From contig JAEUHC010000019.1 of the NCBI GenBank assembly GCA_016794785.1, positions 372,001-436,000 on the forward strand: DNA of 64,000 nt, written 5' to 3'. Position 1 is the stretch's first letter, and each line of letters begins with the position of its first letter. The notes below the pieces were generated by a model. It was not told where the DNA came from and did no database searches. It saw only the letters and a list, made by a program, of their open reading frames with translations. Positions 24,963 to 33,702 of the stretch are shown here, piece by piece. A program made the position numbers and the translations under genes. This stretch comes from Opitutaceae bacterium. Its GTDB lineage: Bacteria; Verrucomicrobiota; Verrucomicrobiia; Opitutales; Opitutaceae.

Positions 24963-27212
24963 TCAGAACGCCAGGCGCACGGTCAGCTCGGCGTTGCGGG
25001 GGTCGGCGAGGCGGCGCATCGCGCCGGCGGCGGTGGGGAAATCCTCATACTCGCGGTCGAGGAGGTTGCGGCCGCGGAGGGTGAAGGTCCACCGCTCCCA
25101 CGCGTAACTCGCGGCGGCGTCGAGCGTGGTGTAGCCGGGCGACCAGATGCCGTTGTTGTTGTTGGCCGCGCGGCGCGCGACATGGCGCGGGCCGCCGCTC
25201 AGCGTGAGGGCGTGGCCGAATTTTTTCGCGACGAAGAGATTCGCGACCCACTCGGGCACGGCGGGCGGGGTGTTTCCGGCGCGTGAGACCACACCGGCGC
25301 CGAGGTTTTCGTTGAAGTCGCGATACTCGGCCTCCGTGTAGGCGGCGTTGGCCTCGATGCGCCAGCCGTCGCCGGGCGAGAGCGCCAGGGCGAGTTCCGC
25401 GCCGCGCGAGACGATGGCGCCGATTTGCTGAGAGACGCGCACGCCGTTGACGACCGTCTGCGTGAGGAGGTCCTTTTTCTCGATGTCGAAGAACGCGAGG
25501 GTGGCGTCGGCCTTGCCATTCCAAAAGGTCTGCTTCGCGCCCACCTCGAACTGGCGGCCCTTTTGCAGCGAGAAATCGGCGCGCGCCGAGGTGAGGCTCA
25601 CGAGTTGCGTGACGGGTTCGGCCGCGCGGCTGTAGCTGGCGTAGAGGTTGAGCTCTCGCGTGGCGGACCACACGGCACCGGCGCGGCCGGTCCAGGGGCG
25701 GTAGGTCTTCTCGAAAGTGGAGAACGGGGTCGCGGGCGTCGTGGTGGGGTTGGCGAGCGTGTCGCGCTGCACGACGATGTCGTCGTAGCGCAGGCCGCCG
25801 ACGAGCTTGAGCTGCGGCGTGATGTCGAGCACATCCTCGACGAAGAGCGCCGCGGTCTTGATCGCGATGCGTGCGGTCTTGACGACGCGCACGGCGGGGC
25901 CGTTGACGGGGGTGGGCGCGAGGAGCGAGGCGCTGGGCAGCGTGGTCGCGACGTTGCCCGGCGTGCTGCCGCGCGTGAGGTCGTTGCGCGAGACGTCGCC
26001 GCCGATGAGCAGGCGGTTTTTGCGGCCCGCGAGGTCGGACTTGAAGGTCACATCGAAACGATCGCCGACGAGCAGGTCGTCGCGGTAGATGAGCGCAAAC
26101 TCGCCGAGGTCCACGCGCTGCGTGACGGGATTCCAGGTGTTGTTCTCGAGGTTGCGCCACTTGAGGAGCTGCGTGGCGACGTAGGCCTCGTTGCGCACGT
26201 CGATGCCGGGCGTGGCGGCAAAGTCGGCGCGCACGCGGTGGAAGGAGTTCTCCGTCTTCGCGAAGTTGTCCTCGATGTTGTAGTTCGTGCGGCGGGCGCG
26301 GGCATCGATGCGCGGATTGATCAGGCGATCGGTGGCGGTGTTCACCTTGCGGACTTCCTGCGTCTGCACGGGGGCGGTGGTGTTGACCACGGCATCGTAG
26401 ATCACGGGCGTGCCGTAGTAGCTCTCGACGCTGTCGCGCAGGTAGGTCGAGTAGGCGGTGAGCGTGAGCTTGGGCGTGATCTGCCAGCCGAGCGCGCCGG
26501 AAAAGCCGGTGTAGTCCTGGCCGTTGCGGTCCACGTAGCCGTCGGTCGAGGCGTGGCTCACGTCGAAACGGTAGGACAACACATCCTGCACGATCGGGCC
26601 GCCGAGGCCGAAGCCGAGGCGCACGGTATTCCACGCGCCGAGGGAGGCGAACGCCTCGCCGCGGAAACGCCGGTCGGGCGCCTTGGAGACGTAATTCACC
26701 GCGCCGCCGAGTGCGCCCTCGCCAAACATGAGCGACGAGGGGCCCTTGAGGATTTCGACTCGGTCGAGATTGAAGGCGTCGATCTGCCGCGAGGACTGCG
26801 AGGCGGTGTTCTGGCGGATGCCGTCGCGCATCACGGTGATGTTGTTGGCCGAGAAACCGCGCGTGGAGTAGCCCGGGATCGAGCCGAACTGTGTGCCGCC
26901 CGTCATGCCGACGGCGGCCTCGACGGCCTCCACGGCGGTGCGCAGGCCGCGGAGCTGGATGACCTCCTGCGTGATGACGCTCACGCTCGCGGGCAGATCG
27001 CGATTGGCGAGCCCGAGGCGCGAGCCGGTGCCGGCGACCGCGTCGAGCGGCAGGGAGAAGTTCGCCTGCTTGTCCGCGATGACGGCGAACTTATCGAGCT
27101 GCACGGTTTCGTCCTTCGGCTTGGCGGCGGCATCGGCTGCGCGGCCGGCCGAGGTGAATGCCACCGACGCCAGGGCGGCGAGGAGGGTAACAGCGTGGAT
27201 GGGTCGGGACAT
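24963..27212 (-). CDS. TonB-dependent receptor, siderophore/metal-receptor type
   Basis: A 749-residue outer-membrane receptor. After the signal peptide (MSRPIHAVTLLAALASVAF) there is a TonB-box-like region (DETVQLDKFAVIADK) and a plug with the siderophore-receptor pattern SVSVITQEVIQ, STRGFSANNITVMRDGIRQN and ILKGPSSLMFGEGALGGAVN. The barrel ends NAELTVRLAF. Presence of DUF4198, a CusF-like protein and a small CxxC protein beside it points to copper or another metal complex as substrate; this is inference. The ATG at 27212 fits the signal peptide, and upstream in-frame ATGs do not. Confidence 0.88.
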   Translation of the reverse strand: MSRPIHAVTLLAALASVAFTSAGRAADAAAKPKDETVQLDKFAVIADKQANFSLPLDAVAGTGSRLGLANRDLPASVSVITQEVIQLRGLRTAVEAVEAAVGMTGGTQFGSIPGYSTRGFSANNITVMRDGIRQNTASQSSRQIDAFNLDRVEILKGPSSLMFGEGALGGAVNYVSKAPDRRFRGEAFASLGAWNTVRLGFGLGGPIVQDVLSYRFDVSHASTDGYVDRNGQDYTGFSGALGWQITPKLTLTAYSTYLRDSVESYYGTPVIYDAVVNTTAPVQTQEVRKVNTATDRLINPRIDARARRTNYNIEDNFAKTENSFHRVRADFAATPGIDVRNEAYVATQLLKWRNLENNTWNPVTQRVDLGEFALIYRDDLLVGDRFDVTFKSDLAGRKNRLLIGGDVSRNDLTRGSTPGNVATTLPSASLLAPTPVNGPAVRVVKTARIAIKTAALFVEDVLDITPQLKLVGGLRYDDIVVQRDTLANPTTTPATPFSTFEKTYRPWTGRAGAVWSATRELNLYASYSRAAEPVTQLVSLTSARADFSLQKGRQFEVGAKQTFWNGKADATLAFFDIEKKDLLTQTVVNGVRVSQQIGAIVSRGAELALALSPGDGWRIEANAAYTEAEYRDFNENLGAGVVSRAGNTPPAVPEWVANLFVAKKFGHALTLSGGPRHVARRAANNNNGIWSPGYTTLDAAASYAWERWTFTLRGRNLLDREYEDFPTAAGAMRRLADPRNAELTVRLAF

Positions 27213-27494
27213 AGGCGAAGCGAGTCGGCGCGGGCCGGGCGAAGTGGGGCGTGCAAGAGGCATACGCGGGCCGGGTGCGCCCGGATGCACTTGGACGAGG
27301 CAATGGCGGATCGAGACAGGGAAAAGGTGACGCAAAGAAGACATGACAGATCGCGTGAAGGGAGTGATCACGGCGGCGCGCACGCGGGCACGCGGCCGTG
27401 ACCCGCGGGAAGCGCGGGCGATGGGTCGGAAACCATGGCCGCAGCCGCGCGTGAAAAAATCAGCGCGACGCGGACACGGCAGAGCGATGGCGCG
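27213..27494. other. Upstream region of the TBDR gene
   Basis: A 282-bp gap between the small CxxC protein gene and the TBDR gene, both on the minus strand. I see no gene in it. It probably contains the receptor promoter, but no clear operator or riboswitch could be recognised by eye. Confidence 0.3.
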
Positions 27495-27974
27495 CTAGGC
27501 GCGCGGTGGAGGCACCGGGACCTTTTCCACCCGGCGGGGCGCCGCGCTCGCGAGCGCGGCGGGCCACCGGCCGGGCGGCTGGGGGATCACAAAAATCGTC
27601 TCGGCCTGGCACGCGAGGATCAGCTTCTCGGCGGCGCGTTCGGTCTCGACCGGCAGCTGCTGGCGCGAGGCTCCCTTGGCGGCGGCGACGCCGAGGCACA
27701 TGGCGCACGGTTTCTCCGGATCAAAGGTCGTCCGCAGCGCCTCGGCCACGGGCATCGTCTGCGCGTAGCCGGCAAACATCCGGGCCCACGCCACCACCTG
27801 CACGCCGTCGAGCAGGCCGCCGTTGGCGCAGAGCCAGGCGACCAGGAGGCTGAGAGTGGCGAGTTGCTTGCGCACGCGGGCCGGAGGCTGCACGCGCGCC
27901 GGTTGGGTGGGCAAGCGGGATATGCGGCGGCAGTGAGGCGCCGCGCATTTATCAGTCTCACCGCGGCGGTTCAT
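27495..27974 (-). CDS. Small membrane protein with CxxC motif
   Basis: About 159 residues with one hydrophobic segment (residues 38-55, LATLSLLVAWLCANGGLL). It is followed by VQVVAWARMFAGYAQ and a PCAMC motif (Cys90, Cys93) after an acidic stretch, then a helical tail. Short proteins of this shape (VAW-ARM-xxY, then FDxxxPCxxC) occur beside copper-related TBDR genes in this phylum as far as I recall. The start is uncertain; ATG 27974 is one option, and the Arg-rich first 35 residues suggest a later start. First gene of the metal operon. Confidence 0.6.
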   Translation of the reverse strand: MNRRGETDKCAAPHCRRISRLPTQPARVQPPARVRKQLATLSLLVAWLCANGGLLDGVQVVAWARMFAGYAQTMPVAEALRTTFDPEKPCAMCLGVAAAKGASRQQLPVETERAAEKLILACQAETIFVIPQPPGRWPAALASAAPRRVEKVPVPPPRA

Positions 27975-28002
27975 TATCACAGCTTCCCTTCGCGTTTGGC
28001 CT

Positions 28003-28076
28003 GTCATTGCGAGGAGCGGAGCGACGAAGCAATCCAGCTGGATTGCCGCGGCGCGCTGCGCGCCCCTCGCAATGAC
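28003..28076. repeat. 74-bp palindromic repeat, copy 1
   Basis: Begins GTCATTGCGAGGAGCGGAG and ends CTCGCAATGAC, with the perfect inner palindrome AATCCAGCTGGATT. A second copy at 38447-38520 is identical in 72 of 74 positions in inverted orientation. It resembles widespread GTCATTGCGAGG-type intergenic repeats. Confidence 0.9.
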
Positions 28077-28150
28077 AAAGAACGAAAAGGAAGCGGACGT
28101 TGGTGTTATTTGTTTGAAACACCGGCGCGCTTCGGGCGTCGAAGCGCGCG

Positions 28151-29203
28151 ATGATCCATGTTTTGGCATTTTTGATGGGACGGATGGCGGCGGCTGCCTT
28201 GGTGATGGGCGCGGTGATGGCGACGGTGCGGGCGGCCCCGGCGGCCGGGCGCGACACGCTGACATTCAAGGATGGCGACCGCGTGCAGGGCACGCTCGTC
28301 GCGGAGACGGACGGAATGATCGTCTTCAGGTCCGACCGCTTTGGCGAACTGCGCGTGCCCGCCGCCGGGGCCGCCGTGACCAAGGCCGCCCCGGCCGGCG
28401 CATTGGCCCGGCCGGCGTCCCCGCCCCCCGCCGTCGTGGCGGCCAAGGAAACGCCCAAGGAGCACAAGGATGAGGACGAGCCGGTCACGCTGTGGGAACG
28501 GTTTTCGCCGGCGGCGCTTACGGCGCGGGTGCGAACCTTCTTTGGCCCGTGGCGTGGGCGGCTCTCCTTTTCCACGGAGATCGTGAATGACAGCGCGGAC
28601 CGCGCGGCGAGTTCCTACGAGGCGCAGCTCCGGCGAAAGTGGAAGAGTGACGAGGTGCAGCTCAACAGCCGCTACGACTACAGCGAGACGAATGACATCG
28701 CGACGACCGACGTCATCAAGCTCTGGGGCCATTGGCGGCACGACTTCGGCCCGCGGCTCTTCGCGCACTACCGGCCCACCTCCGAGTGGAACCGCGCGAG
28801 CCGACTGCGCGGCGTGCCCAACGACTACCTGCTGCTGCAGCAGGAGATCGGCGCGGGCTGGCAGTTCCCGACGAAGCCCGGCCGCAAGGCGCGCGTCGGT
28901 GTGTCGCAGAATCTCTTCGACACGTGGAATTCCGCGCCCGGGGCCGGCCACGTCTCGCGCGGCGTGATCTCAGTCTTCGAGGAGACGGAGTTGGCCCTGC
29001 CGTGGCGCACCACCCTCGCGCAGCGCGGCGTCTGGTATCCCGCGGGCGATCGGCCCGACGGCTGGGAAAACCGGATCGACCTCAACAAGAAGCTGACCGA
29101 GACCCTGAGCACCTCCCTCCGCCACGAGATCCGCCGCAACAATCCCGACGGCACCGCCCAGGACTACACACGACTGAAGCTGCTGTTCGGGTTGGATTTT
29201 TGA
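28151..29203 (+). CDS. DUF481-type outer-membrane protein
   Basis: A 350-residue exported protein. After the signal peptide (MAAAALVMGAVMATVRA) there is a small beta module (TLTFKDGDRVQGTLVAETDG), a Pro/Ala-rich linker (about residues 75-105), and a region of alternating strands (LSFSTEIVNDSADRAASSYE onward). It ends ...RLKLLFGLDF, with the terminal Phe of an outer-membrane barrel. The architecture fits DUF481 proteins (salt-induced outer-membrane protein type). Two in-frame starts are possible (28151 or the ATG at 28178). It is convergent with a small gene 5 bp away. Confidence 0.8.
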   Translation: MIHVLAFLMGRMAAAALVMGAVMATVRAAPAAGRDTLTFKDGDRVQGTLVAETDGMIVFRSDRFGELRVPAAGAAVTKAAPAGALARPASPPPAVVAAKETPKEHKDEDEPVTLWERFSPAALTARVRTFFGPWRGRLSFSTEIVNDSADRAASSYEAQLRRKWKSDEVQLNSRYDYSETNDIATTDVIKLWGHWRHDFGPRLFAHYRPTSEWNRASRLRGVPNDYLLLQQEIGAGWQFPTKPGRKARVGVSQNLFDTWNSAPGAGHVSRGVISVFEETELALPWRTTLAQRGVWYPAGDRPDGWENRIDLNKKLTETLSTSLRHEIRRNNPDGTAQDYTRLKLLFGLDF

Positions 29204-29207
29204 GGGG

Positions 29208-29525
29208 CTATCTTGAGGGGTGGTGACGGCGATGACCGGGCGGTCGCCGACTGGGAGGCATCAGCTGAGGGACATGGAGGACAGGCGGTGGGGGCGGTGG
29301 TTCGGATGAAATGCCCGGGTAGCAATGCAAGTGGGCGGGCACTTCTTCCAAGATGTGCTTTGGACCTTTCACAGTCCAAATATGCTCCCACCCTCCGCTC
29401 ATATATTCGATGGTCTGCACGTCATGCTTCGAGCGTTCCAGCCAAGCCTTAACCCAAAGAAAATCGGGCGATGGTCCGCTGTCCGGATCGTCGGCGAATA
29501 TCGTTAGAAAATACGCGCTGCTCAT
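29208..29525 (-). CDS. Small hypothetical protein with Pro-rich tail
   Basis: A 105-residue protein that I do not recognise. The first 70 residues look like a folded domain (SSAYFLTIFADDPDSGPSPD, then WVKAWLERSKHDVQTIEYMS). The last 35 are Pro/Arg/His-rich with a run of seven prolines. The ATG at 29525 overlaps the stop of the upstream gene (ATGA). Local base composition is less GC-rich than its neighbours, and the tail may be read-through sequence. Confidence 0.55.
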   Translation of the reverse strand: MSSAYFLTIFADDPDSGPSPDFLWVKAWLERSKHDVQTIEYMSGGWEHIWTVKGPKHILEEVPAHLHCYPGISSEPPPPPPVLHVPQLMPPSRRPPGHRRHHPSR

Positions 29526-30241
29526 TTCGCGGAAGAAAGATTTCGCACCGGCTGCCACACCTTCTCCCGCATGATGGCTTCGTCCGGCGGGCAGCACTGG
29601 TCCTCGAGGTCTTTGTAGCTGGCTTCGAGTTTTTTCAGTTCGGCGCGGCGGGTCTCGGTCACTTCGGCGGGCGCGGGCAGGGTGGTGAGCTGGCGCCACG
29701 CGGTCACGGCGTCTTTCTCCGCGTAGGTGGCGGCGACGAGTTCCGCGAGGCGTTGGCCGCGCAGGAAGAGATTGTAGTGCATCGCGGCGACGATGCGCCG
29801 CGCGTGGTAGCGCGCGAGGTGACCGCGGGCGCGCAGCTCTGAGAATTCGCGCTCCAGCGCGGGAGCGCGCGCGCTGCGGTCTGACACCTCGGCGGCGTCC
29901 ACGGCGGCGAAGAGGGTGTCGGCCAGCTCGTCGAGGCGGAAGATCGTCTCGTCGGGTGTGCGCTTCGTGGCCGGGTCGCCGGCGAGAGTCCGGCGCGCCG
30001 CCTCAATCAGACTCTCGACGCGAGCCGGCTCGCCCGCGGGCAGCGCGGCGTAGTCGGCGAGTTTCCCGCGCAGGCTCGTGCTGTCCGATGATCCCGCGTC
30101 CGGGCCGAAAGTCTCCGCCAGATACGCGCGCACCTGTGCGGCGCAGGCTTGCGCCTCGGCGAGCTTGGCCGGTTTTTCCGCGGAGGCCGCGACCGCAATG
30201 CCGGTGGCGAGCAGCAGGCTGGCGAGGAGAAGGTGGCGCAT
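29522..30241 (-). CDS. Hypothetical exported helical protein
   Basis: A 239-residue protein with a clear signal peptide (MRHLLLASLLLATGIAVAASA). An almost entirely helical, charged body follows, and a QCCPPDEAI motif lies near the C-terminus (two adjacent cysteines). The family is not recognised. It is transcribed divergently from the DUF1080 gene across a 120-bp region and overlaps the downstream small gene by 4 bp. Confidence 0.7.
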   Translation of the reverse strand: MRHLLLASLLLATGIAVAASAEKPAKLAEAQACAAQVRAYLAETFGPDAGSSDSTSLRGKLADYAALPAGEPARVESLIEAARRTLAGDPATKRTPDETIFRLDELADTLFAAVDAAEVSDRSARAPALEREFSELRARGHLARYHARRIVAAMHYNLFLRGQRLAELVAATYAEKDAVTAWRQLTTLPAPAEVTETRRAELKKLEASYKDLEDQCCPPDEAIMREKVWQPVRNLSSAK

Positions 30242-30361
30242 GGGGTGGGGGAAGCACCTTGGGCGGGCGGTCTCATCATGGCACGCCGGATTTTCCGAGG
30301 CGGGACGGTCCGGCTCAAATCACGCTTCCCTGCCGCGCGGGTTTGCCCCACAACGCTGCGC

Positions 30362-30982
30362 ATGAACCCCCGCTCGCTCCTCCTCTGCATCGTCACGCTG
30401 GCTGTCTCCGTCGCCTGGGCCGGCGAGGCCAAACTGGATTTCAAGCCAATCTTCAACGGCAAGGACCTCACCGGTTTCAAAGACGCCGTCGGCAATAAAT
30501 TCTGGCGCGTCGAGCAGGGCATCCTCATCTGCCAGAACGACGAGAAGCTCACCGGCAACTACCTCGAGACGGAAAAGGAATACCGCGATTTCGTGATGGA
30601 GTTCGACGTGCGCTGGAAGACCGAGACGCCCCGCGGCGTCGACACCGGGATCGACTTCCGCAAGCCGCGCATCCAGCTCCAACTCGGCGTTTCCGGCAGC
30701 CTCAAGGTGGACATGACGGGCTCGTTTTACGTCGGCCGCCCCGGCTATCCCGAGGCCGGCCAGGCCAAGGAGGCGAAGAAGCTCATGAAGCCCGAGGGCG
30801 AGTGGAACACCTTCCGCCTCCAGGCCAAGGGCGACACCTTCACCTGCTGGATCAACGGCAAGAAGGCGTCGGAATACACCGATCCGAAATTCCCCGGCGC
30901 CGCGACCATCGGCCTCCAGCTCCACGGCAACGTGAAGATGAAGGCCGAGTATCGGAACATCCGCCTCGCGGAGCTGAAGTAA
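30362..30982 (+). CDS. Secreted DUF1080 (3-keto-disaccharide hydrolase-type) protein
   Basis: A 206-residue exported protein with a signal peptide (MNPRSLLLCIVTLAVSVAWA) and a single DUF1080 jelly-roll domain. Family motifs are FKPIFNGKDLTGFKD, the central FVMEFDVRW strand, and the end GLQLHGNVKMKAEYRNIRLAEL. DUF1080 proteins are associated with carbohydrate degradation in Verrucomicrobia and Planctomycetes, and some members hydrolyse 3-keto-glycosides. The start was chosen at the ATG preceding the signal peptide. An inverted repeat follows the stop. Confidence 0.9.
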   Translation: MNPRSLLLCIVTLAVSVAWAGEAKLDFKPIFNGKDLTGFKDAVGNKFWRVEQGILICQNDEKLTGNYLETEKEYRDFVMEFDVRWKTETPRGVDTGIDFRKPRIQLQLGVSGSLKVDMTGSFYVGRPGYPEAGQAKEAKKLMKPEGEWNTFRLQAKGDTFTCWINGKKASEYTDPKFPGAATIGLQLHGNVKMKAEYRNIRLAELK

Positions 30983-30996
30983 GCTACGCCGCCTTG

Positions 30997-31069
30997 TGTA
31001 GGGCTCGACCTTGGTCGATGCCCAGCTTCAGTTCCCGCAATCAAGCCTGAGCAAGCTCAGGCCCTACAT
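30997..31069. repeat. Palindrome between convergent genes, supplying the BASS gene stop codon
   Basis: Arms TGTAGGGCTCGACCTTGGTC and, on the other strand, TGTAGGGCCTGAGCTTGCTC enclose the gap between the DUF1080 gene and the transporter gene. The TAG in the second arm (31064-31066) is the transporter's stop codon. It may act as a bidirectional terminator. Confidence 0.75.
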
Positions 31070-31969
31070 ACGCTCTCGCCGTCCCGCGCGGTGGAGCTGC
31101 CAGGAGTTCCAGAGATTGTGCCAGACGACGTAGAACGTCGGGCCGAGCGCGACCACCGGGCTCGCGTAGGCGAGGGCGAGGTAGATCGTGAAGGTCGTGT
31201 TTTTCTGCCCGAGCGACTGGCTCGCCTCGCGCGCAAACTCCCGCCCGCCGAGCACGCGGCCGAGCGCGAAGCTCCCCACGCAGACGAGCAGCGAGAGGCC
31301 CGCGATCTCGGCGAGCATGAGGCGCGGGATGCCGGCATTGGCGCGGAGGAAGGCGGAGGCGTTGGCCGCGATGAAGAACATCGAGACGACCCACATGCCG
31401 AACGAGACGTTGCTCAGTTTTGCCGGCCACGCGCCCGCCTCCGGCCGCACCGCGCGCACCGCCCACGCCAGCGCCATCGGCAGAAAGACCACGAATCCCA
31501 CGCTGCCCATCACCTGGGTGAACGCCTCGGGCGTGGCGCGGCCGAGCACGATCGGCAGCAGCACGGGCAGCAACGCGGCGATGGCGACGTTGGTGAGCAA
31601 AAACGCCCCGACGACGAACTCCACGCGGCCCTTGAGAAACCCGATGATCACCGGAGCCGCGATCGCGGTCGGCGTGATGCCGCAGAAAAAGCCGGCCAGC
31701 GCCACATCGCGCCCGCCCACGAGCCAGCCCGCGCCCCAGGCCGCGAACCCGACCGCGATGTTGGCGGCGAGCAGCGCGACATGCGTGCGGCTGAGCGCCT
31801 CGCGCGAGAGCCGGGTCTGCAAAAACACGAGGAACAGCATCGCCATCACCAGCCAGCGAATCACCCACGCCGCCGCATGGGCCTGCGGCACGAGGGCGCC
31901 GAGGGTGAGCGCGGAGAGAATGGCGGCGGTGCGGGAGAATCCGATCACGGGAAAAAGTGGAAACTCCAC
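31064..31969 (-). CDS. BASS-family (bile acid:sodium symporter-like) membrane transporter
   Basis: About 301 residues with roughly nine hydrophobic helices. Family features are the GFFCGITPTAIAAPVIIGF segment in the first half and the late SQSLGQKNTTFTIYLALAY segment, which corresponds to the second crossing helix of SBF/BASS proteins. The substrate is a small organic anion or unknown. The GTG at 31969 gives a compact N-terminus; an upstream ATG at 32023 is also possible. It is transcribed divergently from the GlcNAc operon. The last codons come from a palindromic element. Confidence 0.8.
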   Translation of the reverse strand: MEFPLFPVIGFSRTAAILSALTLGALVPQAHAAAWVIRWLVMAMLFLVFLQTRLSREALSRTHVALLAANIAVGFAAWGAGWLVGGRDVALAGFFCGITPTAIAAPVIIGFLKGRVEFVVGAFLLTNVAIAALLPVLLPIVLGRATPEAFTQVMGSVGFVVFLPMALAWAVRAVRPEAGAWPAKLSNVSFGMWVVSMFFIAANASAFLRANAGIPRLMLAEIAGLSLLVCVGSFALGRVLGGREFAREASQSLGQKNTTFTIYLALAYASPVVALGPTFYVVWHNLWNSWQLHRAGRRERM

Positions 31970-32099
31970 GCAAGGGCCGCGCCGCCAGCGTGGCAATGGC
32001 GCGCTTCGGCCGGGCGAAGACACCGCTCGCCGCCGCGCAGACTTGCGCCAATCCCGCCACCCGCGTCAGCCTCCCGGACCCCTCAACCCCTCCGCTCCT

Positions 32100-33695
32100 G
32101 TGCGCCCCCTCGCAGTCCTCGCTGTCTTCGCGTTGCTCACCTCCGCCGCCGCGGCATGGGAGCCGATCACGCTCGCGCCCTCGCTCCAGAAAGTCCGCAC
32201 TTTCTTCGCCGTAGATGATCCGCGCGTGCCGGCGGAGGTGCGCGCCGACCCGCCGCCGCTGCCGGTCGGAGACGTGACCGCCTATGCGCGCGCCACCGAC
32301 GGCGCGTCGTGGCTCGGCACGGCGCAGGGCCTGGTGCGGCTCGACCCGGCCGCGCCGGAGCGCGATCGCCGGCAGTATTTCGCGGGCCGGCGCTACCTGC
32401 CCGACGACGATGTGCGGCAGATCGTGCCCGATGCGGCGCGTGGCGTGTGGGTGCGCACGCGCACGGGTATGTCGCGCATCGAACTGCGTCCGATGACGCT
32501 CGCGCAGAAAGCCGAGCACTTCGAAGGGGTCGTGCGCGCGCGCCATGATCGTTACGGTCTGCTCGGGGATTCGCACCTCGCCGTCGCCGGCGATCTCTCG
32601 ACCAACCAGCACGTCGACAACGACAACAATGGCCTCTGGACTGCTATCTATGCCGCGGCGGCGAGCTTCCGCTACGCCGTCACCAAGTCGCCCGACGCCC
32701 TCGCGCAGGCGAAGAAATCCGTCGAGGCGATGCTGTTCCTTGAGGAGGTCGCGGGCCGGCGCGGATTTCCCGCGCGCTCCTACATTCGCAAGGGCGACCG
32801 CGAGCCGCACGGCGGCGAATGGCACTGGACGGCTGACGGGCAGTTCCGCTGGAAAGGCGACACCAGCTCGGACGAGATTGTCGGCCACTTCTTCGCCTTC
32901 GCAGTCGCGTTTGATCTGCTGCCGGACGAGGGGCTCCGCGCCCGCATCGCCGCGACCACGCGCCGGATCATGGACCATATCATCCGGCACGACTACACCC
33001 TCGTCGATCTGGACGGGCTAGCGACGAAATGGGGCTGGTGGTCGCGCGCGCGGTTTGCGCAGGACCCCGAGGAGACGGCGCTCAACAGCCTGCAACTGCT
33101 GAGCTTTTTGAAAACCGCCGCGCACATCACCGGCGACGCCCGCTACGAGGCGGAATACCGCAAGGTCGCGCACGACCTCGGCTACGCCCAGCTCATCCTG
33201 AAGCTGAAGGAGGTGCGCACCGAGCTGAACTTCTCCGACGAGGAGCTCGCGATGCTGCCTTTCTACTGCGTCTTTCGCTACGAGAAGGACCCGGCGCTGC
33301 TGGCGAACTACCGCCGTGCGCTCGACGACTGGTGGGAAAACATGCGCCGCGAGCTGAGCCCGCTCTGGACGTTCATCTATCTCACCGGCCGGCCCGACGC
33401 CCAGGTCGATCTGCCTGGCGCCGTCTGGACGCTGCACCGCATGCCGCTCGATGTGATCCACTGGGATGTGAAGAACTCGCATCGCGCCGACCTCGTGTGG
33501 AGCCCCGTGCCGGATCGCTTTGGCCGGCGCGAGGCCGTCACCCTCCTGCCCGCCGACGAACGCCCCGTCATGCGGTGGAACGCCAACCCCTTCGTGGTCG
33601 ATGGCGGCAAGGGCGGGCGGGCCGAGGACGACGGCGCGGCGTTTCTGCTGCCCTACTGGCTCGGCCGGCACCACGGTTTCCTCCGCGGCGAATGA
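32100..33695 (+). CDS. Secreted protein with propeller-like N-terminus and alpha/alpha-barrel domain
   Basis: A 531-residue exported protein. The GTG at 32100 gives a signal peptide (RPLAVLAVFALLTSAAAAW). Residues 50-110 look like two propeller-type repeats (DGASWLGTAQGLVRLDP; DAARGVWVRTRTGMSRI). The rest resembles an (alpha/alpha) toroid like six-hairpin glycosidases (TNQHVDNDNNGLWTAIYAAA; HHIxRHDYTLVDLDGLATKW-type region near 300). No catalytic residue can be assigned. It lies 7 bp before the GH84 gene and so probably belongs to the same GlcNAc operon, perhaps acting on the polymer outside the cytoplasm. Confidence 0.7.
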   Translation: MRPLAVLAVFALLTSAAAAWEPITLAPSLQKVRTFFAVDDPRVPAEVRADPPPLPVGDVTAYARATDGASWLGTAQGLVRLDPAAPERDRRQYFAGRRYLPDDDVRQIVPDAARGVWVRTRTGMSRIELRPMTLAQKAEHFEGVVRARHDRYGLLGDSHLAVAGDLSTNQHVDNDNNGLWTAIYAAAASFRYAVTKSPDALAQAKKSVEAMLFLEEVAGRRGFPARSYIRKGDREPHGGEWHWTADGQFRWKGDTSSDEIVGHFFAFAVAFDLLPDEGLRARIAATTRRIMDHIIRHDYTLVDLDGLATKWGWWSRARFAQDPEETALNSLQLLSFLKTAAHITGDARYEAEYRKVAHDLGYAQLILKLKEVRTELNFSDEELAMLPFYCVFRYEKDPALLANYRRALDDWWENMRRELSPLWTFIYLTGRPDAQVDLPGAVWTLHRMPLDVIHWDVKNSHRADLVWSPVPDRFGRREAVTLLPADERPVMRWNANPFVVDGGKGGRAEDDGAAFLLPYWLGRHHGFLRGE

Positions 33696-33702
33696 CGAGC
33701 GC

